In this document: one piece after another, positions 32,101-41,163 of the stretch
Layout of the letters: the number at the start of each line of letters is the position of its first letter
Numbering within the stretch: the stretch's first letter is position 1
Assembly: GCF_039543825.1 (NCBI RefSeq)
Contig: NZ_BAABKM010000002.1
Coordinates: forward strand, 248,001 to 312,000
Origin: Nocardioides conyzicola
GTDB lineage: Bacteria; Actinomycetota; Actinomycetes; Propionibacteriales; Nocardioidaceae
Direction: 5' to 3'
Length of the DNA: 64,000 nt
Position numbers and translations under genes: made by a program
Notes under the pieces: model-generated
Databases searched by the model: none
Told to the model about the DNA's origin: nothing
What the model saw: the letters and a program-made list of their open reading frames with translations, nothing else

Positions 32101-34224
32101 TCAGTTCTCCTTCGCCGAGCTCGGCGGCAGGATCGAGCCGTCGGCCATGAACGTCGGCAGCCCGGCCGGCGGCGTGGTGCCGGGGATCGCGGCCTTGCTC
32201 GGGTCGACCGTCGTCCCCTTGATGCCGTAGAGCGCCTCCCAGATCGCGCGGACGGCCGGGCCGGTGGTGCCGGACCCGGTGCCCGCCTGGGTCACCATGG
32301 CGATCACGACGTAGTTCTCGTCGTACGTCGCGACCCAGGAGGTCGACTGCTTGCCCTGGACCTCGGCGGAGCCGGTCTTGCCGCGGATGTGGACCCGGTC
32401 AAGCGGGAAGCCGCCGAACTTCCAGGCGAGCGTGCCCACCTTCGGGGTGCCGAGCAGCGCCTGGTCGACGTAGCGCAGGCTCGCGGCCGACGCGTCGATC
32501 CTGCCCTGCACCTTCGGCTTGATCTTCTTGATGGTCGTCCCGTCCGCGCTGACCACGGCCTTCGCGACCCGCGGCTCGTAGAGCGTGCCGCCGTTGGAGA
32601 GGGCGGCGTACGCCCGCGCGAGCTGGAGCGGCGTGACGATGGTGTCGCCCTGGCCGATCGAGTAGTTCACGGCGTCGCCGGCACGGTAGTAGCTGCCCTC
32701 GAGGCAGAACTCGTGCGCGAAGAGCCGCAGGAAGTCGGAGGTGGCCGAGTCGTCCTTGTCGATCTTGCAGTAGTAGGACTTCATCGACTTCCAGTAGCCC
32801 AGCTTCCAGTGCCGGTCGGCGATCCGGCCGGTGGCCTCACCGGGCAGGTCGACCCCGGTCTCGCTGCCGAAGCCGAAGTCCTTGGCCTCGTCGACCAGCG
32901 GGTCCTTCGCGTCGACGTTCTGGGGGTCCGACCCGTACTGCTGCCAGTACTTCAGCCCGACCCGGTAGAAGAACGTGTCGCAGGACAGCTGCAGCGCCTG
33001 GTCGAAGCCGATGAAGCCGTGCGCGGCGGACTCGTAGTTCTTGAACCAGCGGTTGCCGACCTGCAGCCCGGACGAGCAGTCCAGACGGGTGTCGGGGGTG
33101 AAGCCGTTGTTGAGCGCGCCGACCGTCATGATCGGCTTCCACGTCGAGCCGGGGGCGAACTGGCCCTGGGTCGCCCGGCTCAGCAGCGGGTTGTCGGCGG
33201 CGGCCGAGTAGAGGCGGGCGAGCTGCTTCTTGGTGATGCCGCCGACCCAGGTCTCCGGGTCGTACGTCGGCTGGCTGGCCATCGCGACGATCCGGCCCGT
33301 CTTGGCCTCCATCACGACGGCGGCGCCCGAGTCGGCGACGTAGTTCTTGTGCGTGACCGGGTCGTAGGTCTCTCGCGCCTTCGCGATGGTCTTCGCGAGC
33401 TGCCGCTCCACCGTGCCCTGGAGCTTGGCGTCGATGCTGGTGACGAGCGTGTCGCCGGGCTTGCCCGCGACCTCACCGTCGTCGCCGAGCACGCGGCCCA
33501 TCGAGTCGACCGCCACGCTCTTGTAGCCGGGCATGCCGCGCAGCCAGCGGTCGTACTCCTTCTCGATCCCGGCCCGGCCGACCGACGACGCGCCGTTGAC
33601 CGAGGTGTCGTCGTCCTTCCGGGACTGGTCGAGCTCGTCCTCGGTGATCGGGCTCAGGTAGCCGAGCACGTGCGCCAGGTTGATGCCGTACGGCGAGGGG
33701 TAGGCGCGCACGCTCTGCTGCTCGGCGAGCACGCCCGGGAAGTCCTCCGGCTGCTCGAGGACCCGCAGCGCGACGGCCTTCTTGACGTCCTCGGCGACCG
33801 GCACCGGCTGGTACGGCGAGCCGTTCCAGCACACGCCCGACTCCGAGCCTTCCTCGCCGCAGGTCACCAGCAGCTTGCGGATCCGCGGCGCCGACACGCG
33901 AACGACCCCGGCGACCCGCTCGAGCAGCACGCGCTGCTGGTGCTCGCTGAGCTTGGCCAGGACGCTGCGGTCGATCGACACCACCCACGACGTGCGGTTG
34001 GCGACCAGCGGGCGGCCCATGTCGTCGACGATCAGGCCCCGCTGCGGCTGGACCACGACCTCGCGGACCGACTGCGACGTGGCCTGGGCGTGGTACTCCT
34101 CGCCCCCGACGACCTGCAGGTAGTAGAGCCGCACGAAGAGCGTGGCGAACAGCGAGAACACCAGCGCCTGGATCACGAAGAGCCGCAGGCGACCGGTGCG
34201 CTGCGCCGACTTGGGGGGGAACAT
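32101..34224 (-). CDS. mrdA: Penicillin-binding protein 2 (class B transpeptidase)
   Basis: 707 residues. One N-terminal TM (about 13-33), a pedestal/dimerisation domain, and a C-terminal transpeptidase with active-site Ser360 in GSTWK, SxN-like motif in YSIGQGD, and KTGS in RGKTGSAEVQ. It crosslinks new glycan strands with RodA in the elongasome. A long insertion with three Cys and many Lys (about 470-560) precedes YSIGQG. The ATG shares one base with the mreD stop (TGATG), arguing for coupled translation. Confidence 0.95.
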   Translation of the reverse strand: MFPPKSAQRTGRLRLFVIQALVFSLFATLFVRLYYLQVVGGEEYHAQATSQSVREVVVQPQRGLIVDDMGRPLVANRTSWVVSIDRSVLAKLSEHQQRVLLERVAGVVRVSAPRIRKLLVTCGEEGSESGVCWNGSPYQPVPVAEDVKKAVALRVLEQPEDFPGVLAEQQSVRAYPSPYGINLAHVLGYLSPITEDELDQSRKDDDTSVNGASSVGRAGIEKEYDRWLRGMPGYKSVAVDSMGRVLGDDGEVAGKPGDTLVTSIDAKLQGTVERQLAKTIAKARETYDPVTHKNYVADSGAAVVMEAKTGRIVAMASQPTYDPETWVGGITKKQLARLYSAAADNPLLSRATQGQFAPGSTWKPIMTVGALNNGFTPDTRLDCSSGLQVGNRWFKNYESAAHGFIGFDQALQLSCDTFFYRVGLKYWQQYGSDPQNVDAKDPLVDEAKDFGFGSETGVDLPGEATGRIADRHWKLGYWKSMKSYYCKIDKDDSATSDFLRLFAHEFCLEGSYYRAGDAVNYSIGQGDTIVTPLQLARAYAALSNGGTLYEPRVAKAVVSADGTTIKKIKPKVQGRIDASAASLRYVDQALLGTPKVGTLAWKFGGFPLDRVHIRGKTGSAEVQGKQSTSWVATYDENYVVIAMVTQAGTGSGTTGPAVRAIWEALYGIKGTTVDPSKAAIPGTTPPAGLPTFMADGSILPPSSAKEN

Positions 34225-34733
34225 CAGGCGAGCGACCGGTCCGGCTCGAGGTGACGGAACATCGCCATCACCGGCGGCAGCACGAGCGGCGTGAGCACGA
34301 CGTCCCAGAGCACGCCGACCAGCACCACCTCGAGCATCTGGGGGATGCCGATCGGGTCGCCGAGGACGAGCCCCGAGAGGGCGAAGACCGAGGTGCCGAC
34401 GAAGGACGACGCGGCGACCGTCGCGACCACGGTGCCAGCGGTCGGCTGCGTCTCGCGGCGGACCCGGCCGGCGACGTACCCGACGACCACGAGGGCCAGC
34501 GCCCAGCGGCCGGCGAGGTGGTCGGACGGAGGCGCGAGGTCGAGGGCGAGACCGGCGGCGAACCCGAGCACGGCCGCGAACTCCGGGCCGCGGGTCAACG
34601 CGGCGCCGACGACGACGAGCAGGCAGACGTTGGGGACGATCCCGTCCCACGCCAGGTGCGGGAAGAAGGAGACCTGGAGGACCAGGGCGACGCCGACGGC
34701 GGCGGCGGCGACCACGGCACGGAGGAGGTTCAC
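34224..34733 (-). CDS. mreD: Rod shape-determining membrane protein MreD
   Basis: 169 residues from a GTG with GAGG-type ribosome site in the mreC tail. Five helices: [39 protein letters not shown], and others, plus the conserved short motif GxxxDxxP-like GLALDLAPPSDHLAG. It belongs to the MreC/MreD scaffold linking MreB to PBP2-RodA. GTGA overlap with mreC, and a one-base overlap with the PBP2 gene. Confidence 0.92.
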   Translation of the reverse strand: MNLLRAVVAAAAVGVALVLQVSFFPHLAWDGIVPNVCLLVVVGAALTRGPEFAAVLGFAAGLALDLAPPSDHLAGRWALALVVVGYVAGRVRRETQPTAGTVVATVAASSFVGTSVFALSGLVLGDPIGIPQMLEVVLVGVLWDVVLTPLVLPPVMAMFRHLEPDRSLA

Positions 34734-35659
34734 TGGAGGCTCCCTTCGGGCTCGATCACGGAGCGGTCGCTGTCGGTGCCGGACGGGACCACGATCCCGA
34801 CCAGGTCGAGCGCACCGAAGTCGACGTACGGGTCGATGACCGCGCGCTGCGCCGTCTCGCGCAGGCTGCTGTAGACGCTGGTGACACGGCCGACCGGGAC
34901 GCCGGCGACGTACGGGCCGCCGGCCTCGCTCCCCCAGGTCACGACGGTGTCGTGCTTGGCGGGTACGGCGGTGTCGTCGACGAGCTCGAGGTCCAGGCGC
35001 CCGTCGCCGCCCAGCACGCCGCGGCCGTGCAGGAAGCCGACCTCCATGCTCCGGCCGACCCGGCCGCCGACGACGGAGTCGGCGTCCACGATCAGCAGCA
35101 CGGTCGCGGTGGTGCGGGTGACGCGCAGGACGCGGCCGACCAGGCCGTCGTTGTTGACCACGGTGAGGTCGGGGTGCACGCCGGCGTCGGAGCCGGCGTC
35201 GATGGTGACGGTCCGGGAGAAGGACTGGGAGGCGCCCATCCCGACGACGCGGGCCGGGACCAGGGAGTAGCCGAGGCTCTTGGCGGCCGCGGTGAGGCCG
35301 TCGTACTCCTCGAGGCGGTTGCGGTCGTAGTCCTGGGTCGCGACCTGGGAGCGCAGGTCGGAGTTCTCGGCCTGCAGGTCGAGCAGGTCCTGCTGCATCG
35401 AGTCCTTGGAGCGGAACCAGCGCGGGACAGCCGTGAACGGGCGTACGGCGGCGCTCGTCCCCACCTCCACGGGCCCGAAGACCTCGCCGACGGCGCGGCG
35501 GGCCGGGTCGACCGGCGAGGAGGAGAGCGAGTCGAGGCTCATCACCGTCAGGCAGGCCAGCACCAGCGCGACCAGCAGCCCGCGCCGCGGGCGCTGCTGG
35601 TCGTCGTCGGAGCCGCGCCACCGACGCTCCTTGCGGCGGTCGAGCCGGTTGAGACTCAT
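34730..35659 (-). CDS. mreC: Rod shape-determining protein MreC
   Basis: 309 residues. A basic cytosolic N-terminus, one TM (about 27-45), a coiled coil (about 85-115, [16 protein letters not shown] in it), then the beta-rich MreC domain with [11 protein letters not shown] and [13 protein letters not shown]. It forms periplasmic-side filaments that activate PBP2. ATGA overlap with mreB, and 4-nt overlap with mreD. Confidence 0.94.
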   Translation of the reverse strand: MSLNRLDRRKERRWRGSDDDQQRPRRGLLVALVLACLTVMSLDSLSSSPVDPARRAVGEVFGPVEVGTSAAVRPFTAVPRWFRSKDSMQQDLLDLQAENSDLRSQVATQDYDRNRLEEYDGLTAAAKSLGYSLVPARVVGMGASQSFSRTVTIDAGSDAGVHPDLTVVNNDGLVGRVLRVTRTTATVLLIVDADSVVGGRVGRSMEVGFLHGRGVLGGDGRLDLELVDDTAVPAKHDTVVTWGSEAGGPYVAGVPVGRVTSVYSSLRETAQRAVIDPYVDFGALDLVGIVVPSGTDSDRSVIEPEGSLQ

Positions 35660-36687
35660 CCCACCCGCCTGCGGTCGCTGACCAGCACCTGCTGGAGCGC
35701 CTCGAACTCCTCGACGCACTTGCCCGCACCGATCGCGACCGACGAGAGGGGGTTCTCGGCGACGTGCACCGGCATGCCGGTCTCGTGCCGCAGCCGCTCG
35801 TCGAGACCACGGAGCAGGGCGCCGCCGCCGGTGAGCACGATGCCGCGGTCCATGATGTCGCCGGCGAGCTCGGGCGGCGTCTGGTCGAGGGTGCTGCGCA
35901 CGGCGTCGACGATCGCGTGCAGCGGCTCCTCGAGCGCCTGGCGCACCTCGGCGCTGGAGACCACGACGGTGCGCGGCAGGCCGGAGACCATGTCGCGGCC
36001 GCGGATCTCCGCCTCCGGCTCGTCCGTCACCGGGAACGCGGAGCCGAGGGTCATCTTGACCTCCTCGGCGGTGCGCTCGCCGAGCATCAGCGCGTGCTCC
36101 TTCTTCATCCACGCGACGATCGCCTGGTCCAGGTCGTCGCCGGCGGTGCGGATCGACAGGCTGGTGACGATGCCGCCGAGCGAGATGACCGCGACCTCGG
36201 TGGTGCCGCCGCCGACGTCGACGACCATGTTGCCGGTCGGCTGGTGGACGGGGAGCCCGGCGCCGATCGCGGCTGCCATCGGCTCCTCGATGATGTAGAC
36301 CTTGCGGGCGCCGGCCTGGTAGCCGGCCTCCTTGACCGCGCGCTGCTCGACCGCGGTGATGCCGCTCGGCACGCAGATGACCATCCGCGGCTTGGCGAAG
36401 TAGCGGCGGCGGTGCACCTGCTGGATGAAGTAGCGCAGCATCTGCTCGGTGGCCTCGAAGTCCGCGATCACGCCGTCCTTGAGCGGGCGGATCGCGGTGA
36501 TGTTGTCGGGCGTGCGCCCGATCATCCGCTTGGCCTCGTGGCCGACGGCCACGATGTCTCCGGTGCTCTCGTTGATCGCCACGACGCTCGGCTCGTCGAG
36601 CAGCACGCCCTTGCCGCGGACATAGACCAGCGTGTTCGCGGTGCCGAGGTCGACGGCCATGTCGCGGCCGATGAAGCTGTTAGCCAT
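35656..36687 (-). CDS. mreB: Actin-like cell shape protein MreB
   Basis: 343 residues from the ATG at 36687. Actin-fold phosphate loops: [16 protein letters not shown] (phosphate 1), [18 protein letters not shown] (phosphate 2), and the adenosine motif [12 protein letters not shown]. It organises lateral wall synthesis, here encoded at the head of a five-gene operon with rodA and PBP2. An upstream in-frame start at 36762 would add a non-conserved stretch. AAGGCGA before 36687 serves as ribosome site, and TAGCCT about 45 nt upstream may be the -10 box. Presence of mre genes implies a rod stage. Confidence 0.95.
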   Translation of the reverse strand: MANSFIGRDMAVDLGTANTLVYVRGKGVLLDEPSVVAINESTGDIVAVGHEAKRMIGRTPDNITAIRPLKDGVIADFEATEQMLRYFIQQVHRRRYFAKPRMVICVPSGITAVEQRAVKEAGYQAGARKVYIIEEPMAAAIGAGLPVHQPTGNMVVDVGGGTTEVAVISLGGIVTSLSIRTAGDDLDQAIVAWMKKEHALMLGERTAEEVKMTLGSAFPVTDEPEAEIRGRDMVSGLPRTVVVSSAEVRQALEEPLHAIVDAVRSTLDQTPPELAGDIMDRGIVLTGGGALLRGLDERLRHETGMPVHVAENPLSSVAIGAGKCVEEFEALQQVLVSDRRRVG

Positions 36688-36787
36688 CGTGTCGCCTTGT
36701 TGCCTGTGGGGAAGAAGTGACAACAGGCTACGAACGGGGACGCCCAGCACCGGGGAGGACACGCGGCCTCACCTGCGGATTTCGCGA

Positions 36788-37342
36788 TCAGCCCACGTCC
36801 GGGCCGGGGTCGTCCCGGCTCATCCAGTCCGGCCAGTCGTCCTGGGGCACGGCGACGCACGGGCCGGCGGCGAGCCGGATCAGCACGTCGCCCTCGGCCC
36901 CGAGGTCGGGGATGTCCATCAGGTCCGCCGCGACGGCACCGTCGTCGACGCGCACCCGGTCGCCGGCGGACGAGCCCCGCACGGCGTACCCGCTGCGCTC
37001 GGCGATGGTCCGCAGGTCGGCCCCGACGTCCTCCGGGGTGCCGGGCCGGGCCTGCAGGCGTACGTCGGCGATGTAGCGGAAGTCCTGGTAGCCCTCGGGG
37101 AACCGGCTGGTGCACCCCTCCCAGCGGCCCCGCGACTCCAGGACCTCCCCGCCGAGCACGTCCTGGCTGGCGGCCACCAGGCCCTGGGCGGTCTCCTCGA
37201 CCGCGTCCCGCTGGCCGAGCAGGGCCTTCTCGGCGTCCTCGTGGTCGGCGCCGCCGTCGCCGAGGCCGGCGCACGCCGTGACCGCCAGCACCAGGGCGAT
37301 CGCGGCGGCCGACGCCCAGCGCCGCCCCCGGCGTCGGCTCAC
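36788..37342 (-). CDS. Small lipoprotein, last gene of the WXG-type hydrolase cassette
   Basis: 184 residues from a GTG overlapping the hydrolase stop by 4 nt. Signal peptide with lipobox LAVTACAG (Cys near residue 24). The mature part has two further cysteines (C-T-S-R-F and GPCVAV), likely a disulfide, and an alpha/beta layout. No family is recognised. A secreted, membrane-tethered protein coupled to a putative exported hydrolase is the position expected for an immunity or chaperone partner, which is inference. The 100 bp between it and mreB holds no other gene. Confidence 0.75.
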   Translation of the reverse strand: MSRRRGRRWASAAAIALVLAVTACAGLGDGGADHEDAEKALLGQRDAVEETAQGLVAASQDVLGGEVLESRGRWEGCTSRFPEGYQDFRYIADVRLQARPGTPEDVGADLRTIAERSGYAVRGSSAGDRVRVDDGAVAADLMDIPDLGAEGDVLIRLAAGPCVAVPQDDWPDWMSRDDPGPDVG

Positions 37343-39111
37343 GGTTCGTCCAGCGTGTCGCGCTCCGTCGGGTCGCGGTCCCACTCCGGGTCCTGCGGAC
37401 CGGCGTACCAGGGGTCGGTGACCGGGTCCGCGGTGAGGACGGCGTCGTAGTTGCCGCTGACGATCTGGCTGAGGTTGTAGAGGGACTCGCTGCCGTGGTC
37501 GAAGTACTTCGAGTGCTCGCCGAAGTCGAGGTGGTCGGGACGGGTCGTCGACTCGGCCTCGAACCGGATCGCCCCGAAGTCGTCCTCCGCCGGGTCGTCG
37601 CCGAGGCCCGCTCCCCCGAGGACCGACTCCAGGTGGACCCATCCGTGGTTGCCGAGGTCCGCGATGGGGTCGCGCGAGTTGGCGCCGGCCCAGACGTGGC
37701 CCGGGTCGACCCCGGTGTCCCCCACGTCGTCGGTGTCGCCGCCGACACCCGGACTGCCGACGAAGACCAGGTCGTCGACCGGGATGCCCTCGTCGTGGGC
37801 GGCATGGCCGGTGGTCGTCGAGCCGTAGCTGTGGCCGATCGCCGTCAGGTGCGCGGGATCGCCGTCCCGCGAGTCGCGGAGCCCGTCGATCATGTCGGCC
37901 AGCCGATCGCCGCCGGCCGTCGCCATGTCCTCGCTGAGGACACCGGCGGCGTCCCAGCCCTCGCCCTCCCAGGGCAGGTTGTCCGGCGCGTCGTACCCGA
38001 TCCAGAACATGGACGCCACGCCGGCGGTGCCGTCGACGCTGCGGGTGGCCTCGTAGAGGTCGAGCGCCCGGTCGGCCTGGTAGGGCGCGCTCTGCCCGTC
38101 GGTGCCGAAGCCGGGCACGGTGACCGCGACGTCGCGGGCGGTCGCGAGGTCGCCGGCCGCGATGGCGACCGCGCCGTCGCCGTCGAAGGCGGTCGGGTCG
38201 TAGACGTAGAGCTGCGAGGAGACCTGGTCGAGCGTCTGCGGGTCGATGCCGCCCTCGATCGTCTCCCGCGCCTGCTGCGCGGCGCGGGCGTTGTCGAGCC
38301 ACTGGCGCTCGTCGTCGGTGAGCAGGCCCTGGTCCTCGAGGTGGCCCCAGTCGGCCAGGTCACGCTCCAGCGAGACGGTGTTGGCGGCGTCGCGGGCCCA
38401 GGGCGGGATGCCGTCCCGGTTGCCGATCGACTCCGGGGACGCGGCGATGATCGCCAGCTGCTGCTGGTGGTCGAGGCTGTCCCACCAGCGGTTGACCTCG
38501 CGGGACGACGCGTCCGGACCGGGCATCGCGTGGAGCGCGGCGTCCGCCGGGTCGTCGGCCCCGCCGTACCTCCGCTCGACCTGGTCGAGCGTGAGCACCC
38601 GCGCGAACGCCTCCTGGATGGCCTCCTCCTCGGCCATCAGGTCGGTGATCCATCGGTCCAGGTCGGTCTCGTAGGTCGCCACCCGGCTCGCGCAGTCGTC
38701 GCACGCCGCCTGGATCGCCGGTGCGTCGTCGACGGTCGCCGCGGCGACCCGGTCCCGCAGGGCGTCGATGGTCGCGACCAGCTGGGCGCGCTCGTCGACG
38801 AGCCTGCCCCGGCGATCGAGCAGGGACTGCAGCGTGGCGGCGTGCTGGTCGACCCGGCGCGCGACCGTGCGCAGCGCCAGGGACATCGCGTCGGCCAGAC
38901 GGCCGGTGGGCCGGATTCCGTCGTGGTACGCCGTGGCGCCGAGCCCGGTCCACGTCGTGATCCGGGCGTCGCCCGCCACGAACGACCCCAGGTCGTCGAC
39001 CTGGGCGGAGGCCGCGAGCAGGTCGGCGGCGTACTCGCGGATGCCGGCGGGGTCGGCCTCCAGGTCGGGGACCTCCCGCGGCAGCGGCGGGAGGGTGACG
39101 ACGCCGGTCAC
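37339..39111 (-). CDS. DUF1023 alpha/beta hydrolase with WXG100-like N-terminal helices
   Basis: 590 residues from a GTG. Residues 15-175 are helical with WTGLGATAYHDG near 53, the W-x-G turn of WXG100/EsxA-like domains, and a coiled coil with two Cys (CDDC). Residues 190-590 are a DUF1023 alpha/beta hydrolase: GFGTDGQSAPYQADRALDLY, nucleophile Ser428 in AIGHSYGSTTTG, and His in the HVWAG or DFGEHSKYFDHG region. No Sec signal is seen. The architecture fits a type VII-like effector or cell-surface esterase. Overlaps both neighbours by 4 nt. Confidence 0.85.
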   Translation of the reverse strand: MTGVVTLPPLPREVPDLEADPAGIREYAADLLAASAQVDDLGSFVAGDARITTWTGLGATAYHDGIRPTGRLADAMSLALRTVARRVDQHAATLQSLLDRRGRLVDERAQLVATIDALRDRVAAATVDDAPAIQAACDDCASRVATYETDLDRWITDLMAEEEAIQEAFARVLTLDQVERRYGGADDPADAALHAMPGPDASSREVNRWWDSLDHQQQLAIIAASPESIGNRDGIPPWARDAANTVSLERDLADWGHLEDQGLLTDDERQWLDNARAAQQARETIEGGIDPQTLDQVSSQLYVYDPTAFDGDGAVAIAAGDLATARDVAVTVPGFGTDGQSAPYQADRALDLYEATRSVDGTAGVASMFWIGYDAPDNLPWEGEGWDAAGVLSEDMATAGGDRLADMIDGLRDSRDGDPAHLTAIGHSYGSTTTGHAAHDEGIPVDDLVFVGSPGVGGDTDDVGDTGVDPGHVWAGANSRDPIADLGNHGWVHLESVLGGAGLGDDPAEDDFGAIRFEAESTTRPDHLDFGEHSKYFDHGSESLYNLSQIVSGNYDAVLTADPVTDPWYAGPQDPEWDRDPTERDTLDEP

Positions 39112-39422
39112 CGCTCCTCCCGGAGCGCGTCGTCGAGCAGCAGGTGGTCGGAGGCGACGAGCTGGTCGGTGCGCGCGTAGTCGGCGGCGCTGGCCCGCAG
39201 GCCGTCGGCCTGGGTCTCCGCCGTCGCGCCGAGATCACTGACGTGCCGCTGCCAGGTGCTGGCGAACCGCGCGGCCGCGCCCGCGACCCCCGACGTGAAG
39301 CCCGCGGTCGGTGCGTCGGCGACCTGGCCGGCCGCGGCCTCGAGATCGAGGTGGCGCTCGTCCCACGCCCGGGCCGTGGTGCCCATGGTGAGCGGCACCG
39401 CCATCGTGAACGGATCGGCCAT
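39108..39422 (-). CDS. Small WXG100-like helical protein
   Basis: 104 residues. Two long helices around a FASTWQRHVSDLGAT centre, with no signal peptide. Size and helix-turn-helix plan match ESX-type small proteins, although a strict W-x-G is absent (WQRH in the region). GTGA overlap with the hydrolase gene downstream, and one-base TGATG overlap with the gene upstream. Probably the partner or export chaperone of the hydrolase; the assignment is inferred from context. Confidence 0.65.
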   Translation of the reverse strand: MADPFTMAVPLTMGTTARAWDERHLDLEAAAGQVADAPTAGFTSGVAGAAARFASTWQRHVSDLGATAETQADGLRASAADYARTDQLVASDHLLLDDALREER

Positions 39423-39931
39423 CAGCGCCTCGCCAGCTCGCGGGCCCGGTCGGCGCCGACGGGCAGGGAGGTGGAGGTGGCGGTGAGGACGAAGCTGCCG
39501 GACGCCGCGGCGTACGTCGCCCGCAGGTGCATCGTGGCGCGCCGGCCGATCAGCTGGCTGACGGCGCCCGCCCGGTAGGCGAGCTCCCACCCGTCGCGGG
39601 TGAGCGCGGCGGCCAGCGTCTCGAGGGGCGACTCGCCGAGCCGCCCGGCCAGCCGGGCGCGCGCCTCGACGCTGGTCGGGTCGTCGCCGAACGCGAAGCG
39701 GGTCTCCGGCACCTGACCGTCACCGACGGCCTCGGCCCAGGCCTTCGTGGCGATGCCGGTGGCCAGGTCGAAGGCGTTGGCGAGCTGCTGCTCGGTGGCC
39801 TGCTCCACCTGCTGGACCGGCTCGGCGGCGCGCTGCTCGGGCGGCAGGAGGACGATGTCCACGTCCGGGTGTCGGCGCCGGACGGCGGCGAAGAACGGCG
39901 GGAGCGGCGCATCCCGAGGCTGGAGCTCCAT
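39422..39931 (-). CDS. Hypothetical protein, first gene of the WXG-type cassette
   Basis: 169 residues, no signal peptide. Acidic/amphipathic N-terminal half (VDIVLLPPEQRAAEPVQQVEQATEQQLANAFD) then a beta-rich part with GWELAYRAGAVSQLIGRRATMHLRATYAAASGSFVLTATS in it. That style recalls EspG-like or DUF-type chaperones of mycobacterial ESX loci, but no clear motif supports naming. The four genes 39931 to 36788 form one coupled operon. Confidence 0.6.
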   Translation of the reverse strand: MELQPRDAPLPPFFAAVRRRHPDVDIVLLPPEQRAAEPVQQVEQATEQQLANAFDLATGIATKAWAEAVGDGQVPETRFAFGDDPTSVEARARLAGRLGESPLETLAAALTRDGWELAYRAGAVSQLIGRRATMHLRATYAAASGSFVLTATSTSLPVGADRARELARR

Positions 39932-39967
39932 GCCGGAAGGCTGCCCTGAGGCGCCCTCCCGAAACCG

Positions 39968-40387
39968 TTACAGGCCGGGGAACCAGATCCCGATCTCGCG
40001 CTCGGCGGACTCGGGCGAGTCGGAGCCGTGCACGAGGTTCTGCTGGACCTTCAGTCCCCAGTCGCGGCCGAGGTCGCCGCGGATCGTGCCCGGAGCGGCG
40101 ACCGTGGGGTCGGTCGCACCCGCCAGCGAGCGGAAGCCCTCGATGCACCGCTCGCCCTCCAGCACGATCGCGACGACCGGGCCGGACAGCATGAAGTCGA
40201 CGAGCGGCTGGTAGAACGGCTTGCCCTCGTGCTCCGCGTAGTGCTCGGCGAGCACCTCGGGCGTCGCGGACCGCAGCTCGAGCGCCACCAGGGCGTAGCC
40301 CTTGGCCTCGATGCGGCGGATGATCTCACCGGCCTGGCCGCGCTTGACGGCGTCGGGCTTGAGCAGGACGAGGGTGCGCTGGGTCAT
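39968..40387 (-). CDS. ndk: Nucleoside diphosphate kinase
   Basis: 139 residues, normal length. Starts [17 protein letters not shown]. The phospho-histidine is in [21 protein letters not shown]. It equilibrates NTP and NDP pools. TAGGCT ends 7 nt before the ATG, inside the 3' end of the flavin-protein gene, so it may be transcribed separately. It lies near DUF4233-folC as in mycobacteria, with two genes inserted between. Confidence 0.97.
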   Translation of the reverse strand: MTQRTLVLLKPDAVKRGQAGEIIRRIEAKGYALVALELRSATPEVLAEHYAEHEGKPFYQPLVDFMLSGPVVAIVLEGERCIEGFRSLAGATDPTVAAPGTIRGDLGRDWGLKVQQNLVHGSDSPESAEREIGIWFPGL

Positions 40388-40394
40388 AGCCCGG

Positions 40395-40400
40395 AGCCTA
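40395..40400 (-). promoter_or_regulatory. -10 box TAGGCT of ndk
   Basis: TAGGCT on the minus strand ends 7 nt before the ATG at 40387. Confidence 0.45.
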
Positions 40401-41093
40401 TAGAGACGCGGCCCGTCGTACGACGTCGGCCGGGACCGGTCCGCTGGCGTCGTCGGACGGGACCGGGTCGCCGGCCGTCCGCCGCACCGGGATGACGCCG
40501 CCCCACACCCCGGCCTCGATGTCCTCGGCGTCGTCGACCGGACCCTCGCCCCGCGACTTCATCGACGCCTCGTGCAAGGACACGGCGAGCACGGCCGTCG
40601 CGGCCAGCTCCTTGCGGGTGCTGGCCCGCAGCGTCGCCGAGCGTCCCGGGATCATGTGGTCGACGATCAGGTCCAGGGCGCGGCGGCGCTCGTCCTCGTC
40701 GTCCACCAGGCGGGCGGCGCCGATGACGACGGCGGAGCGGTAGTTCATCGAGTGGTGGAAGGCGGAGCGCGCGGCGACCAGCCCGTCCAGCTCGGTCACC
40801 GTGACGCAGACCGTGCTGTCGGTCGCGGTCCGCAGCCAGCCCGCGGCCACCGAGCCGTGCAGGTAGAGGGTGCCGTCGAGGTCGGGGCCGTCCAGGTCCA
40901 CGGCGTACGCCGCCGGCAGCACGAGCGGGTGGCTGACCCCGTCGCGGGCGACTGTCACGCCGAGGTGGGCGATGAGCGCGTCCGCCAGGAGGCGGTGCAG
41001 CTCGGCGCGGTCCTCCACCATCCGGTTGCGGCCGCGGCCGACCGTGGTGCGCGGTGTCGGGGAGAGCGGAGGCAGTGTCGGGCTCAGCGTCAT
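40398..41093 (-). CDS. Pyridoxamine 5'-phosphate oxidase-like FMN-binding protein
   Basis: 231 residues. Split-barrel flavin fold of the Nim/PNPOx-like type: the [24 protein letters not shown] start, [12 protein letters not shown], then [20 protein letters not shown]. The C-terminal helix has [20 protein letters not shown]. Divergent from a MocR regulator with a 70-bp shared control region, a common pairing in actinobacteria. Substrate is not deducible. CAGGCT ends 6 nt before the ATG. Confidence 0.87.
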   Translation of the reverse strand: MTLSPTLPPLSPTPRTTVGRGRNRMVEDRAELHRLLADALIAHLGVTVARDGVSHPLVLPAAYAVDLDGPDLDGTLYLHGSVAAGWLRTATDSTVCVTVTELDGLVAARSAFHHSMNYRSAVVIGAARLVDDEDERRRALDLIVDHMIPGRSATLRASTRKELAATAVLAVSLHEASMKSRGEGPVDDAEDIEAGVWGGVIPVRRTAGDPVPSDDASGPVPADVVRRAASL

Positions 41094-41111
41094 GGGTCTA
41101 GCCTGACGGTG

Positions 41112-41136
41112 AAGTGGCCTGCACGCACGGGCCAAT
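41112..41136. promoter_or_regulatory. Inverted repeat in the MocR / flavin-protein divergent region
   Basis: TGGCC (41115-41119) and GGCCA (41130-41134) face each other across 10 nt between the divergent starts, with A/T-rich flanks (AAG, AAT). Candidate operator of the adjacent MocR regulator. Confidence 0.4.
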
Positions 41137-41163
41137 CCGACACCAGTTCGACAGGACACTCAG

